Notes under the pieces: model-generated
The model's database searches: none
What the model was told of the DNA's origin: nothing
Seen by the model: only the letters and a program-made list of their open reading frames with translations
Assembly: GCF_029962835.1 (NCBI RefSeq)
Contig: NC_080584.1
Coordinates: 75,792,862-75,856,861, forward strand
Direction: 5' to 3'
DNA length: 64,000 nucleotides
Source of the DNA: Magnolia sinica
Lineage: Eukaryota > Streptophyta > Magnoliopsida > Magnoliales > Magnoliaceae
Position numbers and translations under genes: made by a program
Shown: positions 1 through 11,212 of the stretch, piece by piece
Layout: every line of letters starts with the position of its first letter
Position numbering within the stretch: the first letter of the stretch is position 1

Positions 1-1040
1 AGTCTCCTTTGGGCACACAGTTGTCCCTCGTCCAAAAGTCAACTTTTATATGGAATTACCCCTTTAGTTCACCCTATTTACCCTTTTACATACTCCTAAG
101 AGCCAATAAGAGCATACCACATGACATTCCTCTTACCTCAACCAATCCCAAGCTGTCAAGTCAGCTTTTATCCTTCACAAACCCAGCAATTACCACAATG
201 TCATCACAAAAGGCTATAAATAGCCCTCCCCTCTTCACATTTCACACAACAATCCAAGACAACCACTTCCCATTTTAAAATTCCCAAGTGAGAGTAAGGG
301 AGAGAGAGGAAGAGAGTGAGGGTGAGAAGGAGCTCTAAGCCTTCAAGATCTGATTTTTTTTAAGCTACCCCTTATTCTCCTCCTAGCCATCTCGACGGCC
401 ACAGTCTAGCCCAAATTAATCATGGTGTAGTCCATGTTCTACCCAACTTGAGAGCAAGCCAAGGATCATTTCATTTTTTATCCAAGCATTCATCATAACA
501 TCTCCTCTCTTCTCAACCCCCCTGCTTCTCTAGATTGCTAATGAATATATGCTCTGTGACTTGCCATACATTAGATCCTGTCACACTAAAAACTCCTAGT
601 GATCCAATCTACTTTTCTGTACTTTTACATATGCATCATTTTTCTAGACACATTTTTAGACGTATGCTCTGTGGCTTCTCGGAATCCCAGATATTGCCAC
701 ATCAAAAATCCATGTGTGCCTAGTCCTACTCCAACCATATCATTCTTCCTTTAAGATTTTTTATCACACCAAGTAGAGACTGTACATTTGTTCGGGTAAA
801 TAGGGTGCCTAACACCTTCCCTCTTTGTAATCGAGGTCCCTTACTCGGAATCCCGGATCACAGACCAGGAGTCAATCTAAGGCAAGAGAATCTTCAGATT
901 TCTCTATGCCTTACATATTCTGTAGGTTCTAGCCAACTACAAGATTTTGAGATTAAGTGGCTAGTAGCGACTCCAAACTTACAATCAAAGTCACACCCCC
1001 CACACAATCAAAAACAAAAACAGATCACCTAAAGCATGGG
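1..1040 (+). mobile_element. Ty3/gypsy-type LTR remnant
   Basis: No protein domain is visible. The stretch reads like the U3-R-U5 part of a plant gypsy LTR. It has a TATA box at 215-223, a purine-rich leader after it (about 295-335), and the phrase GGGTGCCTAACACCTTCCCT near 806, which recurs in the R/U5 region of many plant gypsy LTRs. It also has an AGTGGCTAGTAGCGACTCC-like string at 953-973, close to where such LTRs usually end. Both ends are unclear: the left lies outside the window and the right merges into the truncated copia LTR. The assignment rests on remembered motif resemblance, so it is moderate. Short open frames here are not convincing genes. Confidence 0.5.
215..223 (+). promoter_or_regulatory. 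TATA box of the LTR remnant
   Basis: TATAAATAG stands about 70 bases upstream of a purine-rich GAGAGA stretch, as expected for the U3/R boundary of an LTR. Whether it is still used cannot be told. Confidence 0.45.
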
Positions 1041-1053
1041 CGTCGATCTCCCA

Positions 1054-1450
1054 GCGCTCACACACACACATATATATAGCCTCTACGAGAATCACAATTG
1101 AAATAAGAAATAAATCTCGAACTTACGCAACTCTACGTAACTATACTAACACATTCGATGACACCTTCAATGTCACTTCAATGGTATCGACAAACTGTCG
1201 ATAGCATCGAACAACTATGATGTCTTCGAACATAACACCAAAAACGTTCCAGTAATAAAACATGGGTTTTTTGAATTTTTTCGATTGCATCTTTGATGGG
1301 ACTTCGATGGCATTGATGACTATCGATGGCATCGAATCCCCTTCAATGGCATCAAGCAGCTATTGATGGCATCAAACAGCTCTTAATGGCATCGAATCCC
1401 CTTCAATGGTATCAAACACTATTGCTGAAAGATTTGAGACATCAACAACA
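1054..1450 (-). repeat. 3' LTR of the copia element, truncated
   Basis: It matches the outer part of the LTR at 3027-3708, including the string GAAAGATTTGAGACATCAAC near 1428-1447. The part equivalent to 3027-3290 is absent. Confidence 0.7.
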
Positions 1451-1619
1451 ATCTCCACCATATTTTCAATCTTCATTTTTCATAGCTCATTTTTCATCAT
1501 CTCTAATTTTTCCTTGCATCATAACTCCACCATCTCTTCTCATGCACACTCTATCTTCCATTTATGCCTTCGTCAAGCCCAAAGATGTTGCATAAAACTT
1601 GAACTTCTTTATGGGAACT

Positions 1620-2902
1620 ACCTTAGTATGCATGTCAATCGGATTCATGCTTGTGTGAATCTTCTCTAAAGTCACGCCTCCTTCCTCAAGTACATTCATG
1701 CCCCGCTTAGTCACGTGGCTCAAGTTTGCATGCCACATGTGCAGACGTGGAATCTGATACAGATGATGTAACTATACACGATGAACTACTCCCGATCAAC
1801 CTGTAAAGGTTTCCATATTCATCGGTACTTTCATGACTACGAGTGCCCCTTTGAAACTTTAAGGACACGATTAAACGTGGTGAACTTGCACCCAAGTGCC
1901 TCGAGTGCTGTAAGGGATATCAAGCTCTTCTTATATTAGGAATGTGCCTCACATTGGTCAAGGTATGCTCTATGCCATCAAACATCTTGATGCGCACCGA
2001 TCCAACGCTAACCACATTACAAGCATTATTATTGCCCATAAATACATGGTCGCCATCACACTCTCTGTAACTGGTGAACTAACTTCGATGAGTAGTCATG
2101 TGATATGATGCCCTAGTATCCAAAATCTACTCATCCTTACAATCATTGTATAAGTATTCGACTACAGACACTGACAACATATCATAACCACTCGTACCTA
2201 TATCAAATTCTGCAGTGTTGGCCTCCCTAGAAGAAGTCACTAGGCTCTCTTTCTTAACCTTAGGATTTTTGCAATCCATCTTCATGTGCCCAGACATCTT
2301 ACAATTCCATCACTTCAACTTCTTATTGCCCTTACCCTTAGATTTGGACCTCGATCGAGAAAATCTATTGTCCCATTCAGAATTCCTTCCCATCATAACC
2401 AATGCATCAATAAGCACCCACGTTACCGCTTTTCTTTCTCATCGACTTACCTTGAAAGCCCGAGATAATGGTATCAATGTTAATAGTCGATTTACCGCTG
2501 CACAACGAGTCCTCAAATGACTTATATGAACCTAGGACCGAATTAAACATTATACATGCCTGACCTTGATCTTTCATCGTTTCTTTCACATCCGAAAGTT
2601 TGCAAATAATCTTGTTAAAGTTACTAATGTGGGCCTCAACATAAGCCCTCTTTATCATCTTCATATTAAACAACTAAAGCTTTAAGTACAGGTAATTTTC
2701 AAAAGATTTCTTCGCGTAGAGCCCATGTACTTGATGTAATTTTCTCTCTCATGACATTATAGATGACCTCATTCGTTAGGCACACTTGGATAGAAGTTCT
2801 CGCTTTCTTATCTATCTTGTTCCATTCATCATCTGTCATAGATTTTAGTTGCTTCTCAAGGAGTGCATCATCCAATCCTTGCTGAACTAGGATACTGATC
2901 AT
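1620..2902 (-). pseudogene. Copia gag-pol remnant
   Basis: Reading the minus strand from 2902, the first 67 codons resemble the plant copia gag domain (UBN2/retrotran_gag_2), including W-N-K-I-D-K-K-A and W-A-L-R-E. A frameshift near 2690 moves the frame to 2673-2407. A zinc knuckle follows at about 2330-2280: the C-x4-H-x4-C part is present but the first Cys codon has become a stop. Near 2135-2085 the protease active-site region reads ILDTRASYHM, with D-T-R-A where D-S/T-G-A is expected. The GAG-pre-integrase motif WHANLSHVTKRGMNVL lies near 1745-1700. It runs straight into a stretch at about 1670-1620 like the last part of copia RNase H (N-P-I-D-M-H-T-K, cf. N-P-A-D-M-L-T-K). The core of integrase and all reverse transcriptase are deleted. 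Confidence 0.75.
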
Positions 2903-3012
2903 CTTGACCTTTCATATTTTAAATTTATTTTTCTTGGATTATTTATCAACATTGAATTTAGGATTAGAAGCCTTGATATTATACATTCAGATTCAAACTG
3001 TCCCAACCTTAA

Positions 3013-3024
3013 GCTCTTATACCA
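3013..3024 (-). other. Primer binding site, initiator Met tRNA
   Basis: The minus strand reads TGGTATAAGAGC, 11 of 12 matches to the usual copia primer site TGGTATCAGAGC. It sits two bases from the LTR edge. Confidence 0.75.
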
Positions 3025-3026
3025 CT

Positions 3027-3708
3027 TGTTGGGGGACCACGAAAACACAAAGATATGAATTAAGCAAAGTACTCCAATTGCAACAACTAAGTTTGATCAC
3101 AAACACTTCGAATTTAACGTGAAAAAGCCCTTACGGGAAAAAACAACGGCATAAAGCAACAGTAATGCACTATGAAAGTACAAAATTACAAGAGATAGAG
3201 ATTACAAGATTCGAACAAGCCTCGAACCACCCTTACAAGCCCTTGAACCCTTTGAAATGAATTAGAAAGCTCTGAGATACACCTATTTACAATTACACCC
3301 ATATATACAACCTCTATGAGAATCACAATCGAAATAGGAAACAAATCACGCACTAATGCAACTTTGCATAACTCTATGCGCATATTTGATGACACATTTG
3401 ATGGCACTTCGATGGCATCAACAAACTGTCAATGGCATCAAACACCTTCGATGCCATTGAACATAATACCAAAAATGTTTTAGTGATAAAACATGGATTT
3501 TCTGAATTTTTCTGATGGCATCTTCGATGGGACTTCGATGGCATCAACGACCTATCGATGACATCAAATCCGCTTCAATGGCATTGAGCAGGACACATAA
3601 ATTATCCAACAACCAAAATGGGATATTCAAATTTTCTTGATGGCATCGAATGGTCTGTCAATGGCATCAACATACCCTATTGCTGAAAGATTTGAGACAT
3701 CAACAACA
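3027..3708 (-). repeat. 5' LTR of the copia element
   Basis: The LTR is bounded by TGTTGGGGGACC at 3027 and ATCAACAACA ending at 3708. Its inner end lies directly next to the tRNA primer site. Positions 3290-3708 can be followed in the left LTR at 1054-1450. Both are rich in a diverged ATGGCATCGA-like short motif. Confidence 0.75.
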
Positions 3709-5944
3709 GAGACTCCTCGTATACCCAATTTTCACATTATTTATAATGGTACATCTGACTTGTTTTATTTCAACCTCAAAGAAGTCTCCTAGCTAGATCC
3801 ATCCCAATCTTTTTTGCTCAGCATTTTTTACTACTCGGATGTTTTTTTTTTTTAATCACGTGTAGTGCGTGTGGGGATGCTAGAACCGATGTGCAGCTCA
3901 GTTCCAACCAAACAATTTTAATCTGATGCACCAATGCATGTGGATACGATGACCATGATCGAATATAACATACAATCTTACTAGATCGAACACCTATTCA
4001 AGCACTGGAAAATTGTTTCAAAGAGTGATCAGCTAATAATCTTAGGGTGGAGTTCTTCCTCCAAAGATGGGTTCAAATTTGCCTTTCTTGCGAAAAGACT
4101 TTTTATACTTGGTTGTCATCAAACAAGAAAATACTTATAATCGGTCGAGTCACAAATGCAAGGAGTCTTTCTGAATGATGAACTGCTTGTATTGAGATAA
4201 AAGTCTAGTGAATGAGCATACGGTGAGAATACAACTAATCGATTACAGCTAAGAGATTAACTCTGCTCCTAAGATAGAGTTGAAGCTAAAAGATTATGAT
4301 AAGGAAAGATAAATTTAACTGACAAAATACATTTGATTGGTATGAGACGCCTTACTCTGTAGATTTCCTCTATTGTTTATAGGCTTCTTTGCTCACTAAT
4401 ACTCATTATCGTCTCCCCTTATTAACTCTAAACATTATGTTAGTTGAATCGCTACCACATTGGTCTTCCATATCCTTTTGTATCTTTGCATTCTTTTGAT
4501 CGTTCCCCTTCTCTCGACCGCCTACCACCTTTTGGACTTCTCAATCGTACTTTGTCATTAGATGACATGTTTTGCCAACTTAGCGCTAGTTGTGCTACCG
4601 TAAAAAGTGCTCCAAATATCTTTAGAGATATTCTCGCATGTTATTTCCTCTTTATACAGCAACATGTGTCAATCCCTGATTGGTTATTCCAGAAAGGGCA
4701 AGAAATAGGGTACATCATTACCCCCACGTCACTTCGCCTTTGGGCAAAGAGTGAAAGCGATGTTGATCCGTTGTTTGATGTAATAAATGCAATCAACTAT
4801 CTTTCCATGTGTTGATTTCCCATTGATCTTGCTCGACTGAGACAAAAACAAAATGGTGGTTTTACATTTGTGTCACCACTACCAGTGCATCGCGTTGCAT
4901 GCAATCGTATCATATTAGGAGTCATGATAATCCTCTCATTAATACGCATGTCCCTAACTAATATATATGCTATTTCAAATCGATTTTACTCTTTTCAAAA
5001 TTCTTGTTTGTCTTCTTCCTAAGCTCTTTCTTAGTCGAGACTATTATTGTCATGGCCGCTTCTTCTTCATCCGGCCTGCAATCTTCGATCAAGATGTATT
5101 AAGAGAACAGGAAGCTCTTTCATCTGACATCACGGAGGATATCGTCTCCACACCTATTGATGAAAATAGGTCATTTCTTATGCTTGGTCAGGCATTTCAA
5201 TCCGATGTCTCCCTCAATCGAATCCTAGTGGTGGATCAATTCTTTTAGGGAAAAGGTTCCGTGGTGTTGACCAATGGGACACATCATGATATGTGTTGGA
5301 CATTCACACTATAAATTTTGGTACACCCACACAACATGAGCACTCAATCCCATGATCTTAGTGTTGAAACGGTGTCTACCTACCACTGAGCCATGGCGCT
5401 GGACCCAATCAAAGACACCTGTTATATAGAAGAGGGGAGAGATTTGTGAGATATTACATAAGTCTATATAAATAACCATCTATAGTAAGCATCTTAATAG
5501 TCTAATAACATCTATTAAAGAAAGAAATATGCATCTTGCAACCACTCTTCCCCTCTCTCTCTTTTAGATCACTTTTCTCTCTCCACCTTCATTGCAGGTG
5601 CCATATACAGTTGTGACTTAATGCGTTGATTTCTCATAATGTTCATCTGGAATCCATTCTTCGCGAGAATTCATCAAGGGATTTTATTTATTTATTATTA
5701 TTATTATTATTTTATCATTGGGATCCAAAAGACGTGAAATGCACTGGGAAAAGATATTGGATTCCCTTGACAGGAGACGATATTTTGAGTTGTGCCATTT
5801 GCAGTCGCATCACAGTCCGAACATAAAATAAAAATTTCCATACAGAGAACATGGTGAAGTGATTTTAGTGAAAAAACAAAAGCGTAAAAAAAAAAAAACC
5901 AAAAAAAACAAAATGTCGCGCGCCTTTATCTAGTTCCATCGCAG
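3709..5944. repeat. Duplicated block, copy 1, left part
   Basis: Non-coding sequence that reappears in the same orientation as copy 2. 3709-4940 matches 11429-12664, and 4940-5944 matches 32097-33004. The match includes short unique strings such as GTACATCTGACTTGTT (3749; 11485) and CATCTTGCAACCACTCTTCC (5531; 32605). The open frames at 4444-4815 and 12162-12377 correspond to each other, but the second is broken. Their sequence resembles no family I know, so I do not call a gene. Confidence 0.8.
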
Positions 5945-6236
5945 AAATCGTCATCAGATTGACTGAACAAGAACCTGAAGTAGTCATCGATAACTTTTTC
6001 CCTAAAGAAAATGCGGGTCGTTTTAGGGTAGGCAGAGTCGCAGTTTCATTGCTAAGCAGAGCGCTGCCACATTCGACATGGTGGGCCGATCATTTGCACT
6101 TTGCTGCACACACAAAAGTCCCACGTGGATGCATCTTGTGATTTCCCATATGGGACATGAATCACGCAGCGTTGGATCTATCAACTCAGAGCCCCTACCA
6201 TTCTTCCACAGCTCGTGTTGTAAATGAAGTTGTAAA
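5945..6236 (-). pseudogene. Truncated last exon of an S-receptor-like kinase
   Basis: A second copy of the last exon of the kinase gene at 33005-36819. It encodes the same kinase subdomain X-XI tract, with [17 protein letters not shown] and [11 protein letters not shown]. Three lesions are visible against the intact copy. A 28-bp deletion near 6213, between two CTC triplets, removes the splice acceptor and the first codons. A 2-bp insertion near 6061 shifts the frame in the N-V-A-A-L region. The exons that should follow upstream (beyond 6326) are missing and replaced by a MITE-like element. No function is expected. Confidence 0.85.
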
Positions 6237-6343
6237 TTAAAGTCAACAAATAGAAAAGAGAAGTTTTTGGTATTTGGATAGAAAAATACAGTAAAAATCA
6301 AGCTTCCAAAATAATCCTAATTTCTGCGTCCCTTACTCTAGGA

Positions 6344-6878
6344 GGGCGCGGATTAGGCACCACCCCCGCCTATTCCGAGCTCGGGATATGCTGGGCTCCG
6401 AGGGGCCTCCATGATGTATAGATTTCATCCACACTGTTCATTCTTTTTCATATCATTTTTTATTCTGACCTAAAAAATAAGGAAAATTAAAGCTTTAATT
6501 TGATCACACAATGGGGATTAAATTATTACTGTTGAAATTTTTTTGAGGATCATAGAAGTTTTGGATCAAGATTATACTTGTTTTTTAACTTCATCTGTGT
6601 GTATATGAACATATCAATTTGTTTGATGGAAAATAAACAAAACAGTGGTCCCTAAGAAGATTTCAATGGTGGGTGTCTGAAGCACCGCTGTTTCCTGTTG
6701 TGTGATTCACTTGAGATTTTTATTAACTTAATTTTTGGTATACTATACTAAAATAATATAAAAAAATAGATGGACGGTGGAGATAAAATCCATACATAAC
6801 GGTGGACCCTCAGTGGCCCTCGCAACATCTGCCTATCCCCAGCTCGGAACAGGCGGGCGTAGTACCTAATCCGCGCCC
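6344..6878. mobile_element. MITE-like element with terminal inverted repeats
   Basis: The left end GGGCGCGGATTAGG is inverted at the right end (CCTAATCCGCGCCC, ending 6878). The inverted similarity continues inward through CGCCTATTCCGAGCTCGG versus its complement near 6840. The interior has no coding frame. Homology with duplication copy 2 stops at about 6326, just outside the element. The target duplication is not clear. Confidence 0.65.
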
Positions 6879-6899
6879 ACTTCGGGAACCCGATGTCTG

Positions 6900-7559
6900 T
6901 CCCCTGGAAAAAGTCAACAAACGCGTTTTTTTTTATATTTGTTCTGTTTTCTGACCTCCATGTGCTGATTACAACATGTCACTAATTGCCAGGTGCGCCA
7001 TACGCCACCGACATGAGGTGTGTCAACATCACCAGGTTTTATGAGCCCCACCACGATGCATGTATGCTATATCTTAACCGTTCGTAAAGTTGAAGAAATT
7101 TTTTTAGGGCTTGAATTAAAAAATGAGACAAATCCAGAGCTTAAATGGACAACAGCACAACAATCAGTAAGAATGAAACGCCTATCGTTGAAAACTTTTA
7201 TGCCCCCAATCCATTTATTTGACATCCAATCTGATGATTACGTCATACAGACACCCACATGAAGGGAAAAGACAAAGATCAGCTTGGTCAAAAACTTTTA
7301 TAGCCTCCAAAAAGTTTTTAATGGTCGAATTCATTCAACATTGTTTCCTTTAATGTGGTACACTTGAGATTGGGATATATTTCAATAATTGTCTAAGACC
7401 ATAAAATGATCTAGAAAAATAGATGTACGGCATGGATGAAACACATACATCATGGTGAGGCCCACGGGGCACCGACCACCATCCATTGGCTGGTGGCAGG
7501 GACAGTAACCAAACCGTTTCCCTGAATTTTGCATGGGTTGTCGGAAAGCATGTGAAGGA

Positions 7560-7596
<37 letters not shown>

Positions 7597-7627
7597 CTTT
7601 TCACTTTAGTGGACTCTTTACTAAAAG
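6900..7627. repeat. Duplicated block, copy 1, right part
   Basis: It matches 38690-39437 in order and orientation, for example GTGTGTCAACATCACC (7018; 38797) and CACTTTAGTG...ACTCTTTAC before 7620 (39421). Within it lies an older MITE-like palindrome (about 7005-7480) with GTGGG/CACCATGATGTATG-type motifs facing outwards. This palindrome is present in both copies and therefore predates the duplication. Confidence 0.75.
7559..7594. repeat. (TAA)n microsatellite
   Basis: About twelve perfect TAA units. The equivalent site in copy 2 (about 39384-39413) has a shorter, interrupted version. Confidence 0.95.
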
Positions 7628-8001
7628 TAAGGGTGGGCAAAATAGATCCGATCCGGTGGATCCGACCCGATCAGACTCTATCCGACCCGAACCGACGGTC
7701 AGGATCGTTCAGGATCGGGTTAGGTAATTCAGATCCGAATGAATTTCGGATCAAATTCGGGTATGGGTGGATCCAGACCAACGACCCGACCCGATTCGGA
7801 ATCGGGTATTATATAAGGGCATTTTACATTTTACCCCAATAAAACACGCCCAATCCCTATCTTTGTCTCTCGCTTTCTCTCTCTTTCAACGCTCACACCC
7901 GCTAATTCCGTCTCCCAAACCCTTACCACCTACTCTCTCTCTCTCTCTCTCTCTCAACGCTAACCCCCGCCGATTCCCTCTCCCAAACCCTCACCGCGCG
8001 C

Positions 8002-8042
<41 letters not shown>

Positions 8043-8685
8043 AAGCTCCAACCCCCGCCTCCTATGCCGATGCGTGTAACGCCGTTTGGAAGGTGACCCC
8101 GCACCAGCTACACGCTATTTGGAAGGTGACCCCGCACTGGCCAGCTAGCTGGCGTCAAAGCTCTCTGGCCCACCATGATGTATTTTTAAATCCTCGCCGT
8201 TCAAAGCTCTCACACACCATCAGACATCAGCTATCTCTCTCCCATTCTCTCTCTATCTCTCATTCTCTCAAGTGCAGAAATTGGAGAGTTAGAGCTTCCA
8301 ATTTTGGGAGTTTTAGGGCCACAGATTTAGGGTTTTTATGGTTATGGAATTCATCATTCAATAATGATTTTAGGGTTTTGAGATAGAATTTAGAGCTTTC
8401 TTTAGAGTTTTAGGGACACAAATTTAGGGCCACAGATTTAGAGCTTTCTTTTCTTCTTTTCTACTTCTTCTTCTTCTCTCTATCGGTGATTTTAGGGTTT
8501 TGAGATAGAATTTGAGATAGAATTTTAGTCAGACTTGGATCAGCCCATACACATTCCAGATCTGTTCGAGTCAGGTGACCCGGACTCGGTCCCGAATCAG
8601 AACGAGTTCAAGTCAGGTTATCGAGATTTCAGATCTGGTCGAGTTGGACCCAATCCAATCCGACTCGATTCGATGCCCAGCTCTA
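7628..8685. mobile_element. hAT-like non-autonomous transposon
   Basis: The element is bounded by perfect 8-bp direct repeats ACTAAAAG (7620-7627 and 8686-8693), the target duplication length of hAT elements. The ends are imperfect inverted repeats: TAAGGGTGGGCAAAATAGATCC at the left and TAGAGCTGGGCATCGAATCG on the complement at the right. The subterminal zones are full of GACCCGA/TCGGGT-type short motifs in opposite orientation. No transposase frame is present. The interior holds two (CT)n tracts (7932-7955, 8003-8040). Copy 2 has the corresponding sequence near 39437-39460 without this element, so it inserted after the duplication. Confidence 0.8.
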
Positions 8686-8693
8686 ACTAAAAG

Positions 8694-9150
8694 GCATAAA
8701 ATTTTCATGAAGATGGAAGCTTCGAAGGTGGGAAAAAGTTAGCATGTTTTAGAATAAGTGCATCATTTTTATTTTATTTTTGTCAACGCAAGATGGTGGG
8801 AGCGTACATCTTGTACTCGTCTATCAAATCATATTGGATACTAAAGTGCAGTTTTATATGGTACTGAGTAAACTCTGTTAGACCCACTGTGAATACATGT
8901 AGTTTATCCACTACGTCCATCTGTTTTTACAGATCATTTCAGGGTTGAGCTCAAAATTAATGTATATCCAAAGGTAAATTAGATAACACCATCAGAAATA
9001 TGGAGGATAATGATATCTGCGGTTGAAATCTTTCTAAGGACAACAATGATGTTTGCTTGTCATCCAACCTGTTCGTGGGATCACACAAACATGGATAAAA
9101 TGGATGGCAAGCAAAGTTTACTCATAACCAAATCCTATTCCTTGTCTATC
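8694..9150. repeat. Duplicated block, copy 1, right end
   Basis: It resumes the match with copy 2 right after the hAT-like element (GCATAAAATTTTCATG at 8694; 39452). The match can be followed to about 9030 (39780 in copy 2) and then fades. 9150-9270 holds nothing I can identify. Confidence 0.7.
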
Positions 9151-9270
9151 AGATGAACTCATGACATAACGCTGTAGCCAGTGGTGAGCGAGTCTACTAC
9201 CGGAGCAGGATCCATTCAAGGAGCTCTTGAATGACCTCTCATCCGGACCAATCCAAGCCTGCATTGTGGG

Positions 9271-10179
9271 TAGGGGTGTACATCTAGCCGAACTGAGTCA
9301 AACTGGGCTAAGCTCGGCTCGGCTCGGTCACCAAGCATACCCAGCTCGAACTCGGCTCAGTTCGGTCAACAATCGGACGAGTTCGAGCCGAGTTCAAGCA
9401 TTTGAGCCGTGTTCGAGTTCGTTTTTCGAGCCTAGTTCGAGCCAGTTTCAAGCTTTCAAGCCGAGTTAGCAGATCCACCACATTTTTATATAAAAAAAAC
9501 CATAAAGATCATTCAAAAAAAAAAAAAAGAAGGAAAAAAGACCCATCCTTTTGAAATTGCAATACCTCTCAAATGGAGTTGTTGGTTGGATAAATGAGAG
9601 ACTTCCATGAAATGGGGGTGTTCGAGCTGGCGATTCTTGCTGAGATAATACAAGACCTGAACTTTTCTAAAGGTGGGTTTCATGACCTTGGTCTGCATGC
9701 TCATCCTCACTCTATCAAGACTCGTTTCTCTGTTTTTCCTTACACAAACATCCATCCTTCTTACTCTGATTATCTCCTTGGGGGTGAAGGTTAGCTAACC
9801 TACACACCCTGCCTTTTCTAATAAGAGAAAAAGAGACCCTCGAGAGGTGGAAAACAGAAGACAGAAGGTTTGGGTCGTGAAAGCTACGATTGTTGGGAGT
9901 GGTGACAGGAGCAGAGAGAATAGAATCAGCGTACTGCCAATGTTTCTCTTTTGTTTTCCTTTTTAAATTTCTTATTTAGGCTTTTTTTCTCTAATCCCAA
10001 ACAGGGCTGAAAGTGAAAGCGGCTCGACTGGGACAAGCAGGGAGAGGGATGAGAGAGAGAGAGAGAGAGAGGTGATTAGGGTTTTGAAACACTGGGGTCG
10101 GGCAGGGAGAGAGGGAGTAGGGGAGAGGGTTTTGATTGCTGCGGTCAGGCAGCAGTGTTTTCAAAAGGGGAATGGGTTT

Positions 10180-10247
<68 letters not shown>

Positions 10248-10460
10248 GGCTGAGTTGATCCATGTCGAGCCAAGTCGAGCTGAGTTTTGATCCGAGTCGA
10301 GTCGAGCTAGGGTCAGTTCGAACTCGGCTCGGACTCATTTTTAAGCTAGAAAAAAAAGGCCCGACTCGGATCGAACTTAGTTTTGAGCCGAGAGGAGTCG
10401 AGCTTTTTCGGGCCGAGTCGAGTGAGTTGACCAAGCTGGCTCGGTTCATGTACACCCCTA
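9271..10460. mobile_element. hAT-like non-autonomous transposon
   Basis: Terminal inverted repeats TAGGGGTGTACA (9271-9282) and TGTACACCCCTA (10449-10460). The flanking 8-bp repeats are ATTGTGGG (9263-9270) and ATTGTAGG (10461-10468), one mismatch. Subterminal zones of roughly 200 bp on each side are packed with CTCGGCTCG/GAGCCGAG-type motifs in inverted orientation. These could serve as transposase binding sites, by analogy with other hAT elements. No transposase is encoded. A (GT)n tract lies at 10182-10245. It inserted almost at the edge of the next MITE-like element. Confidence 0.75.
10182..10245. repeat. (GT)n microsatellite
   Basis: About 32 uninterrupted GT units inside the hAT-like element. 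The minus-strand Thr-His reading frame across it is a by-product. Confidence 0.95.
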
Positions 10461-10465
10461 ATTGT

Positions 10466-11026
10466 AGGGCTCCGATTAGCTACTAACAGGTTGAGTAGGG
10501 AAACTCATTAATGAAGTGACGTTACTAAGTTATATGGGTCCCACCATGATGTATGTGTTGTATCCACACTATTTATCCATTTGGAGAAGTAGTTTAGGGC
10601 ACTATCCAAAGAATTAGACAAATCTAAAGCTTTAGTGGACCCCACCACAGAAAATAATGGAGAGACTGACACCCACCGCTAAAACTTTCCTAAGGTCCAA
10701 CACAATGTTTATTTGAGATCCAACCTGTTCACAAATTCACACATACATTAAATAAGGGAAAACACAAATATTAGCTTGATAAAAAACTTTTAGGGCACTT
10801 ATAAGTTTTTAATGGTGGGCATCACTCTCTTCACTATTTTCTGTGGTGTGGTCCAGTAGAGATTTGGATCCCACTCATTCTTTGGCTCATGTCCTAAAAT
10901 GGTCTCTCCAAATGGATGGACGATGTGGATTCAAAACATACATCATGGTGGGACCCACCGAACTTGGTGGCGTCACTTCAGTAGCGGGTCTGGCTGCTCA
11001 ACCGATCAGTAGCTAATCGGCGTCCT
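10466..11026. mobile_element. Palindromic MITE-like element
   Basis: The left end GTAGGGCTCCGATTAGCTAC and the complement of the right end GTAGGACGCCGATTAGCTAC face each other. The inverted similarity continues for well over 100 bp, through GGGTCCCACCATGATGTATG (10530) and its complement (10940). No coding capacity. The family motif GTGGG...CACCATGATGTATG is shared with many other small elements in this window. Before the hAT insertion its left flank was GCATT, but the target duplication cannot be fixed. Confidence 0.7.
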
Positions 11027-11212
11027 ACATTATCATGGGCTGAGCCAAGCCGCTAATCTTGATGATCATAGGTCCTCAATAGACATAGTCTCAAAGGCAA
11101 TTCAAATAATGTGCCATCCGAGTTTATACACCGCAACTTTCTTCCTAGCTGGGCTTCAATACTCGTCTTTGGTGGGCTTGAGCTTTGTACTGACATGGTC
11201 TAGTCTTAATGG

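Larger units (their letters stand above)
1054..3708 (-). mobile_element. Ty1/copia LTR retrotransposon, internally deleted
   Basis: A minus-strand copia element. The 5' LTR is 3708 to 3027 (TGTTGTTGATG...CCCCCAACA on the minus strand). The primer site follows at 3024-3013. Gag and a short pol remnant run down to about 1620. A GGTGGAGAT polypurine tract abuts the 3' LTR at 1451. The 3' LTR (1450 down to about 1054) lacks its distal third, and the gypsy-like remnant begins there. Most of integrase, all of reverse transcriptase and most of RNase H are missing, so the element is dead. Its 5' LTR end was copied together with the neighbouring duplicated block (see 11213-11428). Confidence 0.8.

Noticed and set aside
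4444..4815. 123-codon frame in the duplicated block as a gene
   Set aside because: The equivalent frame in copy 2 (12162-12377) is cut short by a stop and no family is recognised.
9991..10455. 154-codon minus-strand frame
   Set aside because: It crosses a (GT)n tract and hAT subterminal repeats; no domain.
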